A stretch of 64,000 nt of DNA from CAG-217 sp963638105 (GCA_963638105.1 CAVHPP010000009.1:1-64000), one strand, 5' to 3'; positions 1-9,430 are shown, counted from the first letter of the stretch. A program made the numbers and translations. The notes: generated by a model from the letters alone, not told the origin.

Positions 1-1
1 G

Positions 2-67
2 TGCCACACCGGGCACCACAGCTGTTTTTATACCAAGATGGAGGGCAATTTCAATGACTGCGATTGA
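2..67 (+). CDS. hisI: Phosphoribosyl-AMP cyclohydrolase, C-terminal end only
   Basis: The frame that enters at base 2 encodes CHTGHHSCFY followed by a short tail and a TGA stop. That Cys/His-rich string is the conserved C-terminal metal-binding segment of phosphoribosyl-AMP cyclohydrolase, the enzyme that opens the purine ring of PR-AMP in histidine synthesis. Only the last 21 codons lie in the window. The stop overlaps the start of hisE by 14 bases, which fits translational coupling of the two consecutive pathway steps. Confidence 0.8.
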   Translation, partial: CHTGHHSCFYTKMEGNFNDCD

Positions 68-377
68 GCGTGAATATCAGGTGATCCTGGACCGTCGGGC
101 GGATCGGCAGGAGGGGTCTTATACCTGCTACCTGTTTGACCAGGGCATCGACAAAATTTTGAAGAAAGTGGGCGAGGAATGTACCGAGATGGTCATTGCC
201 GCCAAGAATAACGATAAGGACGAGACGGTGTATGAGATCACGGACCTGATCTACCACACCCTTGTCATGATGGCCAACCAGGGCATTACCCCGGCGGACA
301 TTCAGGCGGAGTTGGACAAGCGCGCCGAAAAGGCCGGCAATCTGAAAAAATTCCACCAGGTGGATAAGAATACATAA
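54..377 (+). CDS. hisE: Phosphoribosyl-ATP pyrophosphatase
   Basis: Hydrolyses PR-ATP to PR-AMP in the second step of histidine synthesis. The 107-residue product is the usual length for a stand-alone HisE and carries the all-alpha NTP-pyrophosphatase signature GEECTEMVIAAKN with the acidic residues that bind magnesium, then DLIYHTLVMM. It overlaps hisI by 14 bases upstream and its TAA shares a base with the recJ ATG (TAATG), so the end of the histidine cluster is continuous with the recJ-rel group. HisI and HisE are separate proteins here, not the fused HisIE of some bacteria. Confidence 0.93.
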   Translation: MTAIEREYQVILDRRADRQEGSYTCYLFDQGIDKILKKVGEECTEMVIAAKNNDKDETVYEITDLIYHTLVMMANQGITPADIQAELDKRAEKAGNLKKFHQVDKNT

Positions 378-2413
378 TGCTGCATAAAAAATGGGTGATC
401 CGGCAGGCAGACAAAGAGGCTGCCTCTGCCATTAGCGAACAATTCAATATCGACCCGTTTTTGGCATTTTTGCTGGTGTCTCGCGGACTGACGGACGACC
501 TGGCGGTGCAGGAATTCCTCCACCCCGGGGAGGCGCTGTGCGCTCCGGAGGGCTTTGCGGATATGGAGGCGGCTGCCGCCAGACTGCAACAGGCGCTGGA
601 CAGCGGCGAACGAATATGCGTGTACGGAGATTATGACTGTGACGGTGTGACCGCCACAGCTTTGCTATACTCTTTTTTAGAAGCCATGGGCGGCAATGTG
701 ATCTACTATATCCCGGATCGGGAAACAGAGGGCTACGGCCTGAACAAAGCTGCCCTTGACACCCTGGCCGCCACGGGCACCGGTCTGATTGTCACGGTGG
801 ATAACGGTATTTCGTCTGTGGACGAGGCAGAGTATATCTACCGGCTGGGTATGCAGCTGGTGGTGACCGATCATCACCAGGTAGGCGAACAGTTGCCCCG
901 CGCAGAGGCGGTGGTGAACCCCCACAGAACAGACAATCAGCTGCCCTTTACGGACTTTTGCGGCGTGGGCGTGGCTTTTAAGCTGGCTTGTTGTTTGTAT
1001 GACGGTGAGCCGGCGGAGTTGTTGGAGCAGTTTGGCGACTTGGTTGCCATCGGCACTATGGGCGATCTGGTTCCCTTGGTAGGGGAGAACAGGGCGCTGG
1101 TGCAGGCCGGTTTGCGCACCTTGCAAGAGGAACCGCGCCCCGGCTTATATGCCTTGTTACAGGCTGCCGGTGCCGGGGAAGAACTGAGCGGCACCGATGT
1201 GGCCTTTAAGCTGTGCCCCCGCATTAACGCTGCCGGGCGAATGGACAGTGCCCTGCGGGCGCTGGAACTGCTGCTGGCGGAGGATGAAGAAACGGCTGCG
1301 GCGCGCGCCCGTCAGCTGTGCGACGATAACGCTTTGCGGCAAGAGCTGGAACATAAAATCATAGACGATATTACCGCCAAGCTGGCTGCGGACCCGACAC
1401 CCTTGCGCCGGCGTGTACTGGTGGTGGCCGGGGAGGATTACCACCCGGGGGTCATCGGCATTGTGGCGTCCCACCTGGTAGAGCGCTACGGCAAACCTAC
1501 TGTGGTGCTGGATATGAAGGCAGACGGCACCGCCTGCGGCTCCGCCCGGAGCATTGAGGGCTTTGACCTGTATCGGGCCGTGGCGGCGTGCAGTGATGTA
1601 CTCACCCGCTTTGGCGGCCACCCTATGGCTGCGGGTATGGGTTTGGCAGTGGCAGATATTCCTATTTTTACAACGGCCATCAATGACTACGCTGCCAAGG
1701 AATATCCCCGTATGCCGGCTTTGCAGCTGCATTTAGATTGCAAGCTGTCCCCGGCGTACTTGACCTTAGATTTGGCGGAGAGTTTGCAGCTGCTGGAGCC
1801 TTGCGGCACAGACAATCCGGCGGCGCTGTTCGGGCTGTTCCACTTGCAGCTGGTGTCTGTCAGCCCCCTGGGGACAGAGGGCAAGCATATACGCTTGGAA
1901 GTAGAAAAAAAAGGTCGCCGTTTGCGAATTGTGCAGTTTGGCGTGAAGCCGGAAGACTTCCCCTATGTGCCCGGCGATTTTATCGACTGCGCGGTACAAA
2001 TTTCTAAAAATCCCTACAAGGGCAAGGTCTATCTTTCTGTGCGGGCGGCAGATGTGCGCCGCAGCGGCACGGATGACGACCGATATTATAACGAACTTTA
2101 CGATTACAGAGCCTTTTTGCAAAACGGCACCCACCAATACCCGGTGTACCCGGATCGGCAGGTGTGCGCTACGGTTTATCGGTTCTTAAAGAGCCGGGGC
2201 GGCTGGGATTTTGGCACCGAGGAGCTGTATTTTGCCCTGCAAAAAGGGGCAACCTACGGACAGGTGCAAGTGGCGCTGAAAGCCCTGCACCAGGCGGGAC
2301 TGATTCGCCGTGGTAAAAGCCAAATTCGCCTGGCACAGCCTGCGGGCAAGGTGGATTTGGAAGCCACGCCCATATTGCGAAAACTGAGAGAGGGTGCAAG
2401 CCTTGGAGAATAA
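377..2413 (+). CDS. recJ: Single-stranded-DNA-specific exonuclease RecJ
   Basis: A 678-residue DHH-family 5'-3' exonuclease acting on single-stranded DNA in recombination and mismatch/base-excision repair. Motif I is DYDCDG at residues 85-90, motif II VDNGISS near 141-147, and the name-giving VTDHH at 163-167; these bind the two metal ions. A DHHA1 domain with GGHPMAAG follows near residue 415, and an OB-like domain plus a C-terminal extension complete the protein, which is longer than proteobacterial RecJ, as is common in Bacillota. It starts at the ATG overlapping the hisE stop and ends inside the 5' end of rel. Confidence 0.93.
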   Translation: MLHKKWVIRQADKEAASAISEQFNIDPFLAFLLVSRGLTDDLAVQEFLHPGEALCAPEGFADMEAAAARLQQALDSGERICVYGDYDCDGVTATALLYSFLEAMGGNVIYYIPDRETEGYGLNKAALDTLAATGTGLIVTVDNGISSVDEAEYIYRLGMQLVVTDHHQVGEQLPRAEAVVNPHRTDNQLPFTDFCGVGVAFKLACCLYDGEPAELLEQFGDLVAIGTMGDLVPLVGENRALVQAGLRTLQEEPRPGLYALLQAAGAGEELSGTDVAFKLCPRINAAGRMDSALRALELLLAEDEETAAARARQLCDDNALRQELEHKIIDDITAKLAADPTPLRRRVLVVAGEDYHPGVIGIVASHLVERYGKPTVVLDMKADGTACGSARSIEGFDLYRAVAACSDVLTRFGGHPMAAGMGLAVADIPIFTTAINDYAAKEYPRMPALQLHLDCKLSPAYLTLDLAESLQLLEPCGTDNPAALFGLFHLQLVSVSPLGTEGKHIRLEVEKKGRRLRIVQFGVKPEDFPYVPGDFIDCAVQISKNPYKGKVYLSVRAADVRRSGTDDDRYYNELYDYRAFLQNGTHQYPVYPDRQVCATVYRFLKSRGGWDFGTEELYFALQKGATYGQVQVALKALHQAGLIRRGKSQIRLAQPAGKVDLEATPILRKLREGASLGE

Positions 2414-4661
2414 AAAACCAATACCCCCGGTGCCGGCAGCGGCAGAGTTGCCCCCGGAACAGACGGCGGACCATAAGCCTTATGACGATGGGTTTGCGCC
2501 GTTCTTTGCGGAAATTCAAAAGAAACCCCAGTATGACAGCGCCCGGATCGAAAAGGCCTATTCCTTGGCCCGCTCTGCCCACGAAGGGCAGTTTCGCCGT
2601 TCCGGGGAGCCGTATATTATGCACCCGGTGGCGGTGGCGAAAATCCTGTTTGAACTGGGTATGGACAATGAGTGCATTATCGGCGCGCTGCTCCACGATG
2701 TGGTGGAGGACACGCCCTATGACATTGACTATATCTCCCGCGAGTTTGGCCCGGAGGTGGCGCTGTTGGTGGACGGCGTAACCAAGCTGGGTCAGATCCC
2801 TCTGTCTACCCGGGAGGAAGTACAGGCGGAGAACATTCGCAAAATGTTTATGGCCATGAACCGGGATGTGCGGGTGATTATCATTAAGCTGGCGGACCGG
2901 CTGCATAATATGCGCACCGCCAAGTTTTGGCCCCCGTATAAGCAGCGGGAGAAGAGCCTGGAAACCCTGGAGATTTATGCTCCCATTGCCCATCGGCTGG
3001 GTATTCGTGCCATTAAAGAGGAATTAGAGGATCTGGCAATTTTTTATCTGGATCCCATTGCTTATAAGGAAATTGAGCAGAACCTGCGCTTAAAGCAGGT
3101 GGAAGGCGAGCGCTTCTTAGCGGATATTAAGGCGCAAATCCGCGCCAAGTTAGAGCCGATCATGAAGAATGTCCAGATCACTTCTCGGGTGAAGTCCGTC
3201 CACGGAATCTTCCGCAAGGTGTATATTAAGGGCAAGGATTTTGAACAAATCTTTGACATTTACGCCGTGCGCATTATCGTGGACTCTATGATTGACTGCT
3301 ACAATGCCTTGGGTATTGTGCACGATATGTTTACCCCTCTGCCCGGTCGGTTTAAGGACTACATCTCTACCCCCAAACCCAATATGTACCAGTCCCTGCA
3401 CACCACAGTGCTGGGCCCCGGCGGCATTCCCTTTGAAATTCAGATTCGCACCTGGGATATGCACCGCACGGCAGAGTACGGTATCGCTGCCCACTGGAAG
3501 TATAAGCTGGGCAAAGGCGGCAAGGACTCCATTGACAATCGGTTGGAGTGGATCCATAAAATGCTGGAGACCGGTGAGGCATCCACCAACGCTGAGGATC
3601 TGGTGCGCAACATTAAGGGCGACCTGTCCTCGGATGAGATCTTTGTGTTTACCCCCAATGGGGACATTAAGAATTTGCCCAGCGGCGCCACGGTGATCGA
3701 CTTTGCCTATGCTATTCACTCGGCGGTGGGCAACCGTATGACCGGCGCCAAGGTCAACGGCAAAATTGTGCCCTTAACCTATAAGCTGAAAACCGGCGAG
3801 ATTTGCGAGGTGCTTACCAGCAATCAGCCGGGCAAAGGCCCGTCCAGAGACTGGTTGAAAGTGGTGACCACCGGCGAAGCCCGGTCCAAAATTCGCTCCT
3901 GGTTCAAGAAAGAGCGGCGGGACGAGAATATCGTCCAGGGCAAGGCTGAGGTGGATCGAGAGCTGCGGCGGAACTTTATCCGCCTGGACGGCGAGCAGTA
4001 CGACGCCTTTTTGCAGCGGATCGCCGAGCGCCAGCACTGCGCTTCCGTGGAGGATTTTTACGCCACCGTGGGCTATGGCGGGCTGGTCATCAGCCGTATG
4101 ATGCCCGGTATCAAGGACGAATATAATCGCAACTGGCGCCAGGCAGAGGAGCCTACCCAACAGGCAAAAGCGCCGGAGCGCCCCCGCAAATCCGGTGGCA
4201 GCAGCGGCGGCGTAATCGTGGAGGGCATTGACAACTGCCTGATCAATATGGCCCGTTGCTGTACGCCGGTACCCGGTGAGGAGATTGTCGGCTTTATCAC
4301 CCGGGGCCACGGGCTGACCATTCATCGGCGGGACTGTGTGAATGTGCCCCGTGACTTGGCAGAGTGCCCGGAGCCGGAGCGCTGGGTCAAGGCCCGGTGG
4401 GACGAATCCGTGCAGGTGGAGACTATGTCCACCCTGGAGGTCTATGCCATTGACCGGGACGGCTTGGTGCTGGATATTGCCAACGCCATGTCCAAGGCTC
4501 ATGTGAAGATCCAGTCTATTAACGCCAGACCCATTAACGAAGGCAACTGCCTGACCACCCTGACCTTGTCGGTAAACAGCCGGGAGCACCTGGAAAATGT
4601 GGTCAAGATTTTGAAGAAGATACCCAGTGTGTATCATATTGAGCGAGGTGCAGGACGATGA
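2403..4661 (+). CDS. rel: Bifunctional (p)ppGpp synthetase/hydrolase Rel
   Basis: Makes and degrades the alarmone (p)ppGpp. Domain order is complete: HD hydrolase with LLHDVVEDT near residue 100, synthetase domain with GRFKDYISTPKPN (the RFKD form typical of bifunctional Rel) and EIQIRTWDMHRTAEYG, a TGS domain starting near IFVFTPNGDIKNLP, the zinc-finger/CC region ARCCTPVPGEE, and a C-terminal ACT domain. I chose TTG at 2403 because GAGAGGG lies about nine bases upstream; a GTG at 2394 is in frame but has no properly spaced ribosome binding site. The 5' end overlaps recJ by 11 bases and the stop overlaps dtd (ATGA). Confidence 0.93.
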   Translation: MENKKPIPPVPAAAELPPEQTADHKPYDDGFAPFFAEIQKKPQYDSARIEKAYSLARSAHEGQFRRSGEPYIMHPVAVAKILFELGMDNECIIGALLHDVVEDTPYDIDYISREFGPEVALLVDGVTKLGQIPLSTREEVQAENIRKMFMAMNRDVRVIIIKLADRLHNMRTAKFWPPYKQREKSLETLEIYAPIAHRLGIRAIKEELEDLAIFYLDPIAYKEIEQNLRLKQVEGERFLADIKAQIRAKLEPIMKNVQITSRVKSVHGIFRKVYIKGKDFEQIFDIYAVRIIVDSMIDCYNALGIVHDMFTPLPGRFKDYISTPKPNMYQSLHTTVLGPGGIPFEIQIRTWDMHRTAEYGIAAHWKYKLGKGGKDSIDNRLEWIHKMLETGEASTNAEDLVRNIKGDLSSDEIFVFTPNGDIKNLPSGATVIDFAYAIHSAVGNRMTGAKVNGKIVPLTYKLKTGEICEVLTSNQPGKGPSRDWLKVVTTGEARSKIRSWFKKERRDENIVQGKAEVDRELRRNFIRLDGEQYDAFLQRIAERQHCASVEDFYATVGYGGLVISRMMPGIKDEYNRNWRQAEEPTQQAKAPERPRKSGGSSGGVIVEGIDNCLINMARCCTPVPGEEIVGFITRGHGLTIHRRDCVNVPRDLAECPEPERWVKARWDESVQVETMSTLEVYAIDRDGLVLDIANAMSKAHVKIQSINARPINEGNCLTTLTLSVNSREHLENVVKILKKIPSVYHIERGAGR

Positions 4662-5110
4662 TTACCGTATTACAGCGTGTGCAGCGCGCCAAAGTGGAAA
4701 TAGACGGCAAGACCGTGGGTGCCACCGAACAAGGACTGTTGATTCTCCTGGGCGTGGCCGAAGGCGATACGCGAGCAGAGGCAGACAAGCTGGTAAAAAA
4801 AATTGCCAACTTGCGGATCTTTGAAGATGAAAACGGCAAGATGAACCTGTCGCTCTTAGACATTGATGGCGGGGCGCTGGTGGTGAGCCAGTTTACCCTG
4901 TGTGCGGACTGCTCCCACGGGCGGCGCCCCAGCTTTATCCGTTCCGCCCCGCCGGCACAGGCCAACGAACTGTATGAATATTTTACCCGGGCACTGGGGG
5001 AGCAGGGCGTGTCCCATATTGAAACCGGTGTGTTTGGCGCCGATATGGCAGTGACACTCCTAAACGACGGCCCGGTGACCATTATACTTGACACAAAGGA
5101 CTTGAAGTAA
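4658..5110 (+). CDS. dtd: D-aminoacyl-tRNA deacylase
   Basis: Removes D-amino acids (and mischarged glycine) from tRNA. The 150-residue length is canonical. SQFTLCADCSHGRRPSF is the conserved SQxT active-site strand, and NDGPVTI near the C-terminus supplies the cross-subunit Gly-cisPro motif of the DTD dimer. The gene directly follows rel with an ATGA overlap; a rel-dtd pair is a common arrangement in Bacillota. Its stop TAA shares a base with the ATG of the next gene. Confidence 0.93.
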   Translation: MITVLQRVQRAKVEIDGKTVGATEQGLLILLGVAEGDTRAEADKLVKKIANLRIFEDENGKMNLSLLDIDGGALVVSQFTLCADCSHGRRPSFIRSAPPAQANELYEYFTRALGEQGVSHIETGVFGADMAVTLLNDGPVTIILDTKDLK

Positions 5111-5727
5111 TGCAGATCAAATCAGCCACCTTTGGCCAGTTGCAGAACAACTGCTACCTGGTCACGGACGAAGCCGGCGGCCGCAGTGCCCTGGTGGATT
5201 GCACGGAATACAGCGACAAGATGAAAGATTTTATCGGCGACGCCAAGCTGGATTATATTCTGCTGACCCACGGCCATTTTGACCATATCGGCGGCGTAGC
5301 GGCGGTAAAGGCTGCCACCGGCGCCAAGGTGGTTATCAGCGCCGAGGATGCCCCGATGCTCACTTCCTCTCGCAAGTCGCTGGCGGCGTTTTCGTTTCTC
5401 TCTCAAGAGCCGGCGCAGGCGGATATTTTGGTGCAGGACGGCGATACCGTCACCCTTGGTGGCACGGTCTTTACCGTGCTGGCCACGCCCGGTCACACCC
5501 CCGGCGGTGTTTGCTACATTGCAGAGGACTGCATTTTTAGCGGCGACACGCTGTTTTTCTGCTCTTGCGGGCGCACGGATTTTCCCGGCGGCAGCAGCAA
5601 AGAAATTATGGAGAGCCTGCAAAAACTGGCGACCCTGCCCGGGGACTATACCGTCTATCCCGGCCACGATCGCTTTTCCACCCTGAATTTTGAACGGCAA
5701 CATAACCCGTATATGAAGAAATTATGA
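5110..5727 (+). CDS. MBL-fold metallo-hydrolase (glyoxalase II-like)
   Basis: A 205-residue metallo-beta-lactamase-fold hydrolase. THGHFDHIGG gives the HxHxDH zinc motif near residue 55, followed by GHTPGG, GDTLFF and a terminal YPGHD, which together complete the dinuclear metal site. Proteins of this size and spacing beside rel and dtd in clostridia resemble hydroxyacylglutathione hydrolase-like enzymes, but the substrate cannot be told from sequence. Cytoplasmic; no signal peptide. Translationally coupled on both sides (TAATG upstream, ATGA downstream). Confidence 0.87.
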   Translation: MQIKSATFGQLQNNCYLVTDEAGGRSALVDCTEYSDKMKDFIGDAKLDYILLTHGHFDHIGGVAAVKAATGAKVVISAEDAPMLTSSRKSLAAFSFLSQEPAQADILVQDGDTVTLGGTVFTVLATPGHTPGGVCYIAEDCIFSGDTLFFCSCGRTDFPGGSSKEIMESLQKLATLPGDYTVYPGHDRFSTLNFERQHNPYMKKL

Positions 5728-7163
5728 TTTTACGCGTCATTAACCACCCTTATGAATTTGATATGAAGAACCTGTGCATCACCTTCTTCCCCCATGAGAA
5801 GATCCGTTTGGAGGGGGAGGAGGACCCGGTGGTGGTTACCACCCGTCGGGAGACGGACGGGTCCTTTTTTGTGTCTGCCAAGGTATACGATGTGTACCGG
5901 GAGACAACAGCCAAGCCGGAACCGGCAGACGAGGAGCACCTGGTGCTGTCCGTTACCCTTTATCGGCTGCTTAGCGGTATATTAGGTTTTGCACCCCCTT
6001 GGGGCGTGCTGTACGGCGTGCGCCCGGCTAAATTGATGCACCGGCTGTGCGCCCAAATGGGGGACGATGCGGCGGTTGCACACTTCCAGACTGCCTTTTT
6101 GGCCCAAAAAAGCAAGGCGGAGTTGGCCCATGAAGTGATGCTCCATGAGAACCGTTCCATTGCTCGCTCCGGGCCAAAGTCGTTCTCTCTCTATGTGTCT
6201 ATTCCGTTTTGCCCCACCCGGTGCGCTTACTGCTCCTTTGTGTCTCATTCGATTGAAAAGACCCACAAGCTGATGACCCCTTATGTGGATCTGTTGCTGC
6301 GGGAGCTGGAGGAGACAGCCAAGTACGCCAAAGAATTGGGGTTGGAGCTGGCCACCGTGTATTTCGGCGGCGGCACGCCCACCACATTATCGGCGCAGGA
6401 TTTAGGGCGCATTTTCAGCACCATTGAACAGAATTTTGACCTTTCGCACCTGATGGAGTATACGGTGGAGGCCGGTCGACCGGACACGGTCACCCGGGAG
6501 CGGCTGGAGGTCATTCAAGCCGCCGGGGTGCAGCGGATCAGCATTAACCCCCAGAGCTTTAACGACAAGGTACTGGAGGCCATTGGTCGCCGCCATACGG
6601 CGCAGCAAACGCTGGACGCCTTTGCGCTGGCGCGGGATTGCGGCTTTGACCATATCAATATGGACTTTATCGCCGGGCTGCCGGAGGACGATCTGCCGTC
6701 TTTTCAGCGCAGTATTCAAACGGCGCTGGACTTGCAGGCAGAGTCTATTACCGTGCACACCTTGGCTCTGAAAACCTCTGCCTATATGGTTACAAGAGAA
6801 CAGACCTTTGATTTGAAAGATCGGCTCACCGTATCCAATATGGTGGACTATGCCGGGCAGACTCTCCACGGCGCCGGATACTATCCCTACTATATGTACC
6901 GGCAGAGCAAATCTCTGGGCAATTTGGAGAATGTAGGCTGGTGCAAGCCGGGTTATGATTGTCTTTATAATGTGTATATGATGGACGAGACCCACACGGT
7001 GCTGGCAGTGGGTGCCGGCGCGGTGACCAAGCTGCGGGGCCAAAACAGCGGTATGATCGAGCGGATCTATAATTATAAATACCCCTATGAGTACATTCGG
7101 GATTTTGATACCCTGTTGGAGCGTAAAAAGCGCATACCCGGCTTTTATGCGGAATATGATTAA
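5724..7163 (+). CDS. hemZ: Coproporphyrinogen dehydrogenase HemZ-type radical SAM enzyme
   Basis: A 479-residue radical SAM protein with an N-terminal extension of about 150 residues before CPTRCAYCSF, the CxxxCxxC iron-sulfur motif. YFGGGTPTTLSAQDL, a run with ISINPQSFNDKVLEAIGRRH, and MDFIAGLP are typical of the coproporphyrinogen III oxidase/HemZ group. The N-terminal extension and the YMYRQSKSLGNLENVG segment match HemZ of Bacillota. Family members are usually annotated in oxygen-independent haem synthesis, but some homologues are not proven coproporphyrinogen oxidases, and no other haem genes are nearby. Last gene of the operon; a new promoter lies directly downstream. Confidence 0.83.
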   Translation: MILRVINHPYEFDMKNLCITFFPHEKIRLEGEEDPVVVTTRRETDGSFFVSAKVYDVYRETTAKPEPADEEHLVLSVTLYRLLSGILGFAPPWGVLYGVRPAKLMHRLCAQMGDDAAVAHFQTAFLAQKSKAELAHEVMLHENRSIARSGPKSFSLYVSIPFCPTRCAYCSFVSHSIEKTHKLMTPYVDLLLRELEETAKYAKELGLELATVYFGGGTPTTLSAQDLGRIFSTIEQNFDLSHLMEYTVEAGRPDTVTRERLEVIQAAGVQRISINPQSFNDKVLEAIGRRHTAQQTLDAFALARDCGFDHINMDFIAGLPEDDLPSFQRSIQTALDLQAESITVHTLALKTSAYMVTREQTFDLKDRLTVSNMVDYAGQTLHGAGYYPYYMYRQSKSLGNLENVGWCKPGYDCLYNVYMMDETHTVLAVGAGAVTKLRGQNSGMIERIYNYKYPYEYIRDFDTLLERKKRIPGFYAEYD

Positions 7164-7232
7164 ACAGACGGTTGAAATAGACATTTTTGGCGGATTGTAT
7201 AGCGTAATTCTACAAAAACTTTGCAAATTGTA

Positions 7233-7261
7233 TTGCAATTCTTTACCCTCTGTAATATAAT
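7233..7261 (+). promoter_or_regulatory. Vegetative-type promoter for the 7281 gene
   Basis: TTGCAA at 7233-7238 and a perfect TATAAT at 7256-7261 are separated by 17 bases in the gap after hemZ. The predicted start site falls just ahead of the GGAGGG ribosome binding site of the next gene. Confidence 0.65.
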
Positions 7262-7280
7262 GACAGTACGGAGGGATATT

Positions 7281-7673
7281 ATGGCTAAGAAATTCGGTGA
7301 TCTTTTTGGCAATATGGACGATGTGTTCTCCGGTGCCAAAATTTCTAATTTTGATTTAGACGATGTGCTGAGTCGTACCCGTACCTTTACGGAGGAAGTC
7401 AGCAAAAAAAGTGCGGAGGCTTTGGAGCTGTCCCGCAAAAAAGTGGAGTGTCTGGATATAAAGGCCAAGTTGAGCAAGGCGTATGAGAAGTACGGCCGAC
7501 TGGCGTATGACGCGGTGCAGCAACCTCAGTTGCAGCAGGCGGAGGCGCTGGAAAGCTGCGGGGCGGAGATCACCGCTTTGCGCGCCAAGCTGGATCAGCT
7601 GACGGCGGAGCTTGAGGCCGCCAAGAATCCGACGGTCACCACTGTTCGTGATGACGATGTGAGCGTATCCTGA
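7281..7673 (+). CDS. Hypothetical coiled-coil protein
   Basis: I do not recognise a named family. The 130-residue product has no signal peptide or membrane segment. Residues about 30-105 are rich in Glu, Lys, Ala and Leu with heptad-like spacing (for example ALRAKLDQLTAELEAAK), suggesting a long helix or coiled coil, and the tail ends in an acidic DDDVSVS. GGAGGG sits six bases before the ATG, which decides this start over an upstream in-frame ATG that lies inside the promoter. It is a single-gene unit: near-consensus promoter upstream, hairpin with a T-run downstream. That isolation implies its own regulation. Confidence 0.7.
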   Translation: MAKKFGDLFGNMDDVFSGAKISNFDLDDVLSRTRTFTEEVSKKSAEALELSRKKVECLDIKAKLSKAYEKYGRLAYDAVQQPQLQQAEALESCGAEITALRAKLDQLTAELEAAKNPTVTTVRDDDVSVS

Positions 7674-7698
7674 CCCCACGCAAATAGAGGAAGAAGAA

Positions 7699-7741
7699 AG
7701 CAGTGTATGGACCCTATGGTCTGTGCGCTGCTCTTTTTTTC
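7699..7741 (+). terminator. Intrinsic terminator
   Basis: AGCAG (7699-7703) can pair with CTGCT (7728-7732), with an inner GGACC/GGTCt stem, followed by a run of seven T at 7734-7740. It closes the transcription unit of the coiled-coil gene. Confidence 0.6.
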
Positions 7742-7756
7742 ACACCGGGTGATGGA

Positions 7757-9430
7757 ATGGAACTGACAACCAAACAAAAGTACCTGTCCGCTGCGGGCTT
7801 GCTGTTGATAGCCACGGCTGCCGTTAAGGTGATCGGTGCGGTGTATAAAATCCCGCTGACCGGTCTGATCGGCGCCACCGGGCGGGGCTATTTCTCTACG
7901 GCTTATACGCTGTTTATGCCTGTTCATGCCATCACATTGGGCGCCTTTCCCATTGCTTTGTCCGGACTGGTCAGTAAGTACCGTGCTACCGGTGACAGTG
8001 CACGGGTGGCGGCCTTGCAGCGCAGTGCCCGCGGGTTGTTCTTTTGGATCGGTCTTGCCGGCTTGGCGGTAATGGTGCTGCTGGCCGGACCGTATACCCG
8101 GCTGGTGGCCGGTGCGCCAAAGGCGGTTTATACGGTGCTGATCCTGGCGCCTACGGCGCTTTTTTCCGCTATGGCGGCTGCCCGCCGTGCTTTTGCGGAG
8201 GGGCACCTGAATATGGTGCCGACTTCTGTTTGCCAGGTGTTGGAAGCACTGTTCAAGATGGTGTTCGGTCTGCTGTTTGCCAAGCTGTCTATGGGGCGGC
8301 TGTACCAAATTTACTTAGATACCGGCATGGTACTGGGCAATCGGGCAGAGAGTGAAACGGCGGCGCTGTCTATGATGTACCCGGTAACGGCGGCCTGCGC
8401 CATGCTGGGGGTGACCCTGGGGGCGTTGGCGGCTTGGGTGTATGCGGCGCTGTACGATCGGTTCCGTTATCCTTGCCGTCTGCCGCGGCAGCAGCTGCCC
8501 GGTGGCGCGACCCGAGAGCTGGTACGGTTTTCCCTGCCGCTGGTGGGGGCAACGGTGATCCAGAGCCTGTCCGGGTTTGCAGATACTGCCAGTGTGCAGA
8601 TGTGTCTGGGGCTGTGCGGTACAGAGCAGTTGCAGCAGATCTTTGCAGTGCCGCTGTCGCTGACCAAGGTAGCGGAAAAGGATGTGGTCACTTATGTGTA
8701 CGGCCTGTATTCTACCGTGCAGGATTTTGCCCACCTGGTGCCGTCCCTGACCATGGCGTTGGGCGTGGCGGCGGTGCCGGCGCTGTCCGGGGCTTATCAG
8801 GACCAGTCCGCCCGTTTTGGCAGCCTGTATGCGGGTATCTTAAAATATACGGTGATCTTGGGCGCCGCCGGCAGTGGGGGACTGGCGCTGTTCTCTTATG
8901 AGGTGCTGTCTTTGTTTTACGGCACTTCGTCACCGGACCTGGTACTGGGGTGCCACCAACTGCTGTTTTGGTTTGCCTTTACTGCGCTGCCGGCCGCTTT
9001 ATCCTCTACCTGCGTGTTCGCTTTGCAGGCGCTGGGCTATGCCAAACGGCTGCTGCTGCCCTTTGCTCTGACGGCGGTGCTGCGGGTGGGGCTGAACTTC
9101 CTTTTGATCCCCAATGGGCGGTTCCATCTTTACGGCTCGGCTGTCGCCACTGCCGTTTCATTTTTGTTTCTTTCTGTCTATTGTTTGGTGCTGATGCGTA
9201 GGATCACTAAGGTCAAATTCTCCCGGACAGAGGTGTTCGCAAAGCCGGTGTTGGCGGTAATTTTTTCTTGTCTGACGGTGAAAGGTGTGGCCGGTGCGTT
9301 CTTTACCCAGCTGCAAAATACCTGGAATTTTGTCTTATCTGCGGTTTTATTTTCGGCAGTTCTAACAATTTTGTTGCTGTTCTTTGGTACACTTTCCACA
9401 AAAGATCTGCATTTTGCCGGAGAAAGGTAA
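7757..9430 (+). CDS. SpoVB/YabM-like polysaccharide flippase (MOP superfamily)
   Basis: A 557-residue polytopic membrane protein of the MOP/MATE-like exporter superfamily, the group that includes SpoVB, MurJ and YabM. The N-terminus KYLSAAGLLLIATAAVKVIGAVYKIPL matches the family start, and about 14 hydrophobic segments follow. I start at ATG 7757, after the terminator, with GGGTG upstream; the in-frame GTG at 7703 lies inside the terminator. Its place immediately before mazG, an S4 protein, YabP and YabQ is the B. subtilis yabM-yabQ order, so I read it as the YabM equivalent, probably moving a lipid-linked envelope precursor. Whether it serves spore cortex or another polymer is inference. Confidence 0.83.
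   Translation: MELTTKQKYLSAAGLLLIATAAVKVIGAVYKIPLTGLIGATGRGYFSTAYTLFMPVHAITLGAFPIALSGLVSKYRATGDSARVAALQRSARGLFFWIGLAGLAVMVLLAGPYTRLVAGAPKAVYTVLILAPTALFSAMAAARRAFAEGHLNMVPTSVCQVLEALFKMVFGLLFAKLSMGRLYQIYLDTGMVLGNRAESETAALSMMYPVTAACAMLGVTLGALAAWVYAALYDRFRYPCRLPRQQLPGGATRELVRFSLPLVGATVIQSLSGFADTASVQMCLGLCGTEQLQQIFAVPLSLTKVAEKDVVTYVYGLYSTVQDFAHLVPSLTMALGVAAVPALSGAYQDQSARFGSLYAGILKYTVILGAAGSGGLALFSYEVLSLFYGTSSPDLVLGCHQLLFWFAFTALPAALSSTCVFALQALGYAKRLLLPFALTAVLRVGLNFLLIPNGRFHLYGSAVATAVSFLFLSVYCLVLMRRITKVKFSRTEVFAKPVLAVIFSCLTVKGVAGAFFTQLQNTWNFVLSAVLFSAVLTILLLFFGTLSTKDLHFAGER

Noticed and set aside
2394..2402. GTG start of rel at 2394
   Set aside because: No ribosome binding site at usable distance; TTG 2403 has GAGAGGG about nine bases upstream.
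7703..7756. GTG start of the flippase at 7703
   Set aside because: It lies within the preceding terminator; ATG 7757 gives the family-typical N-terminus.
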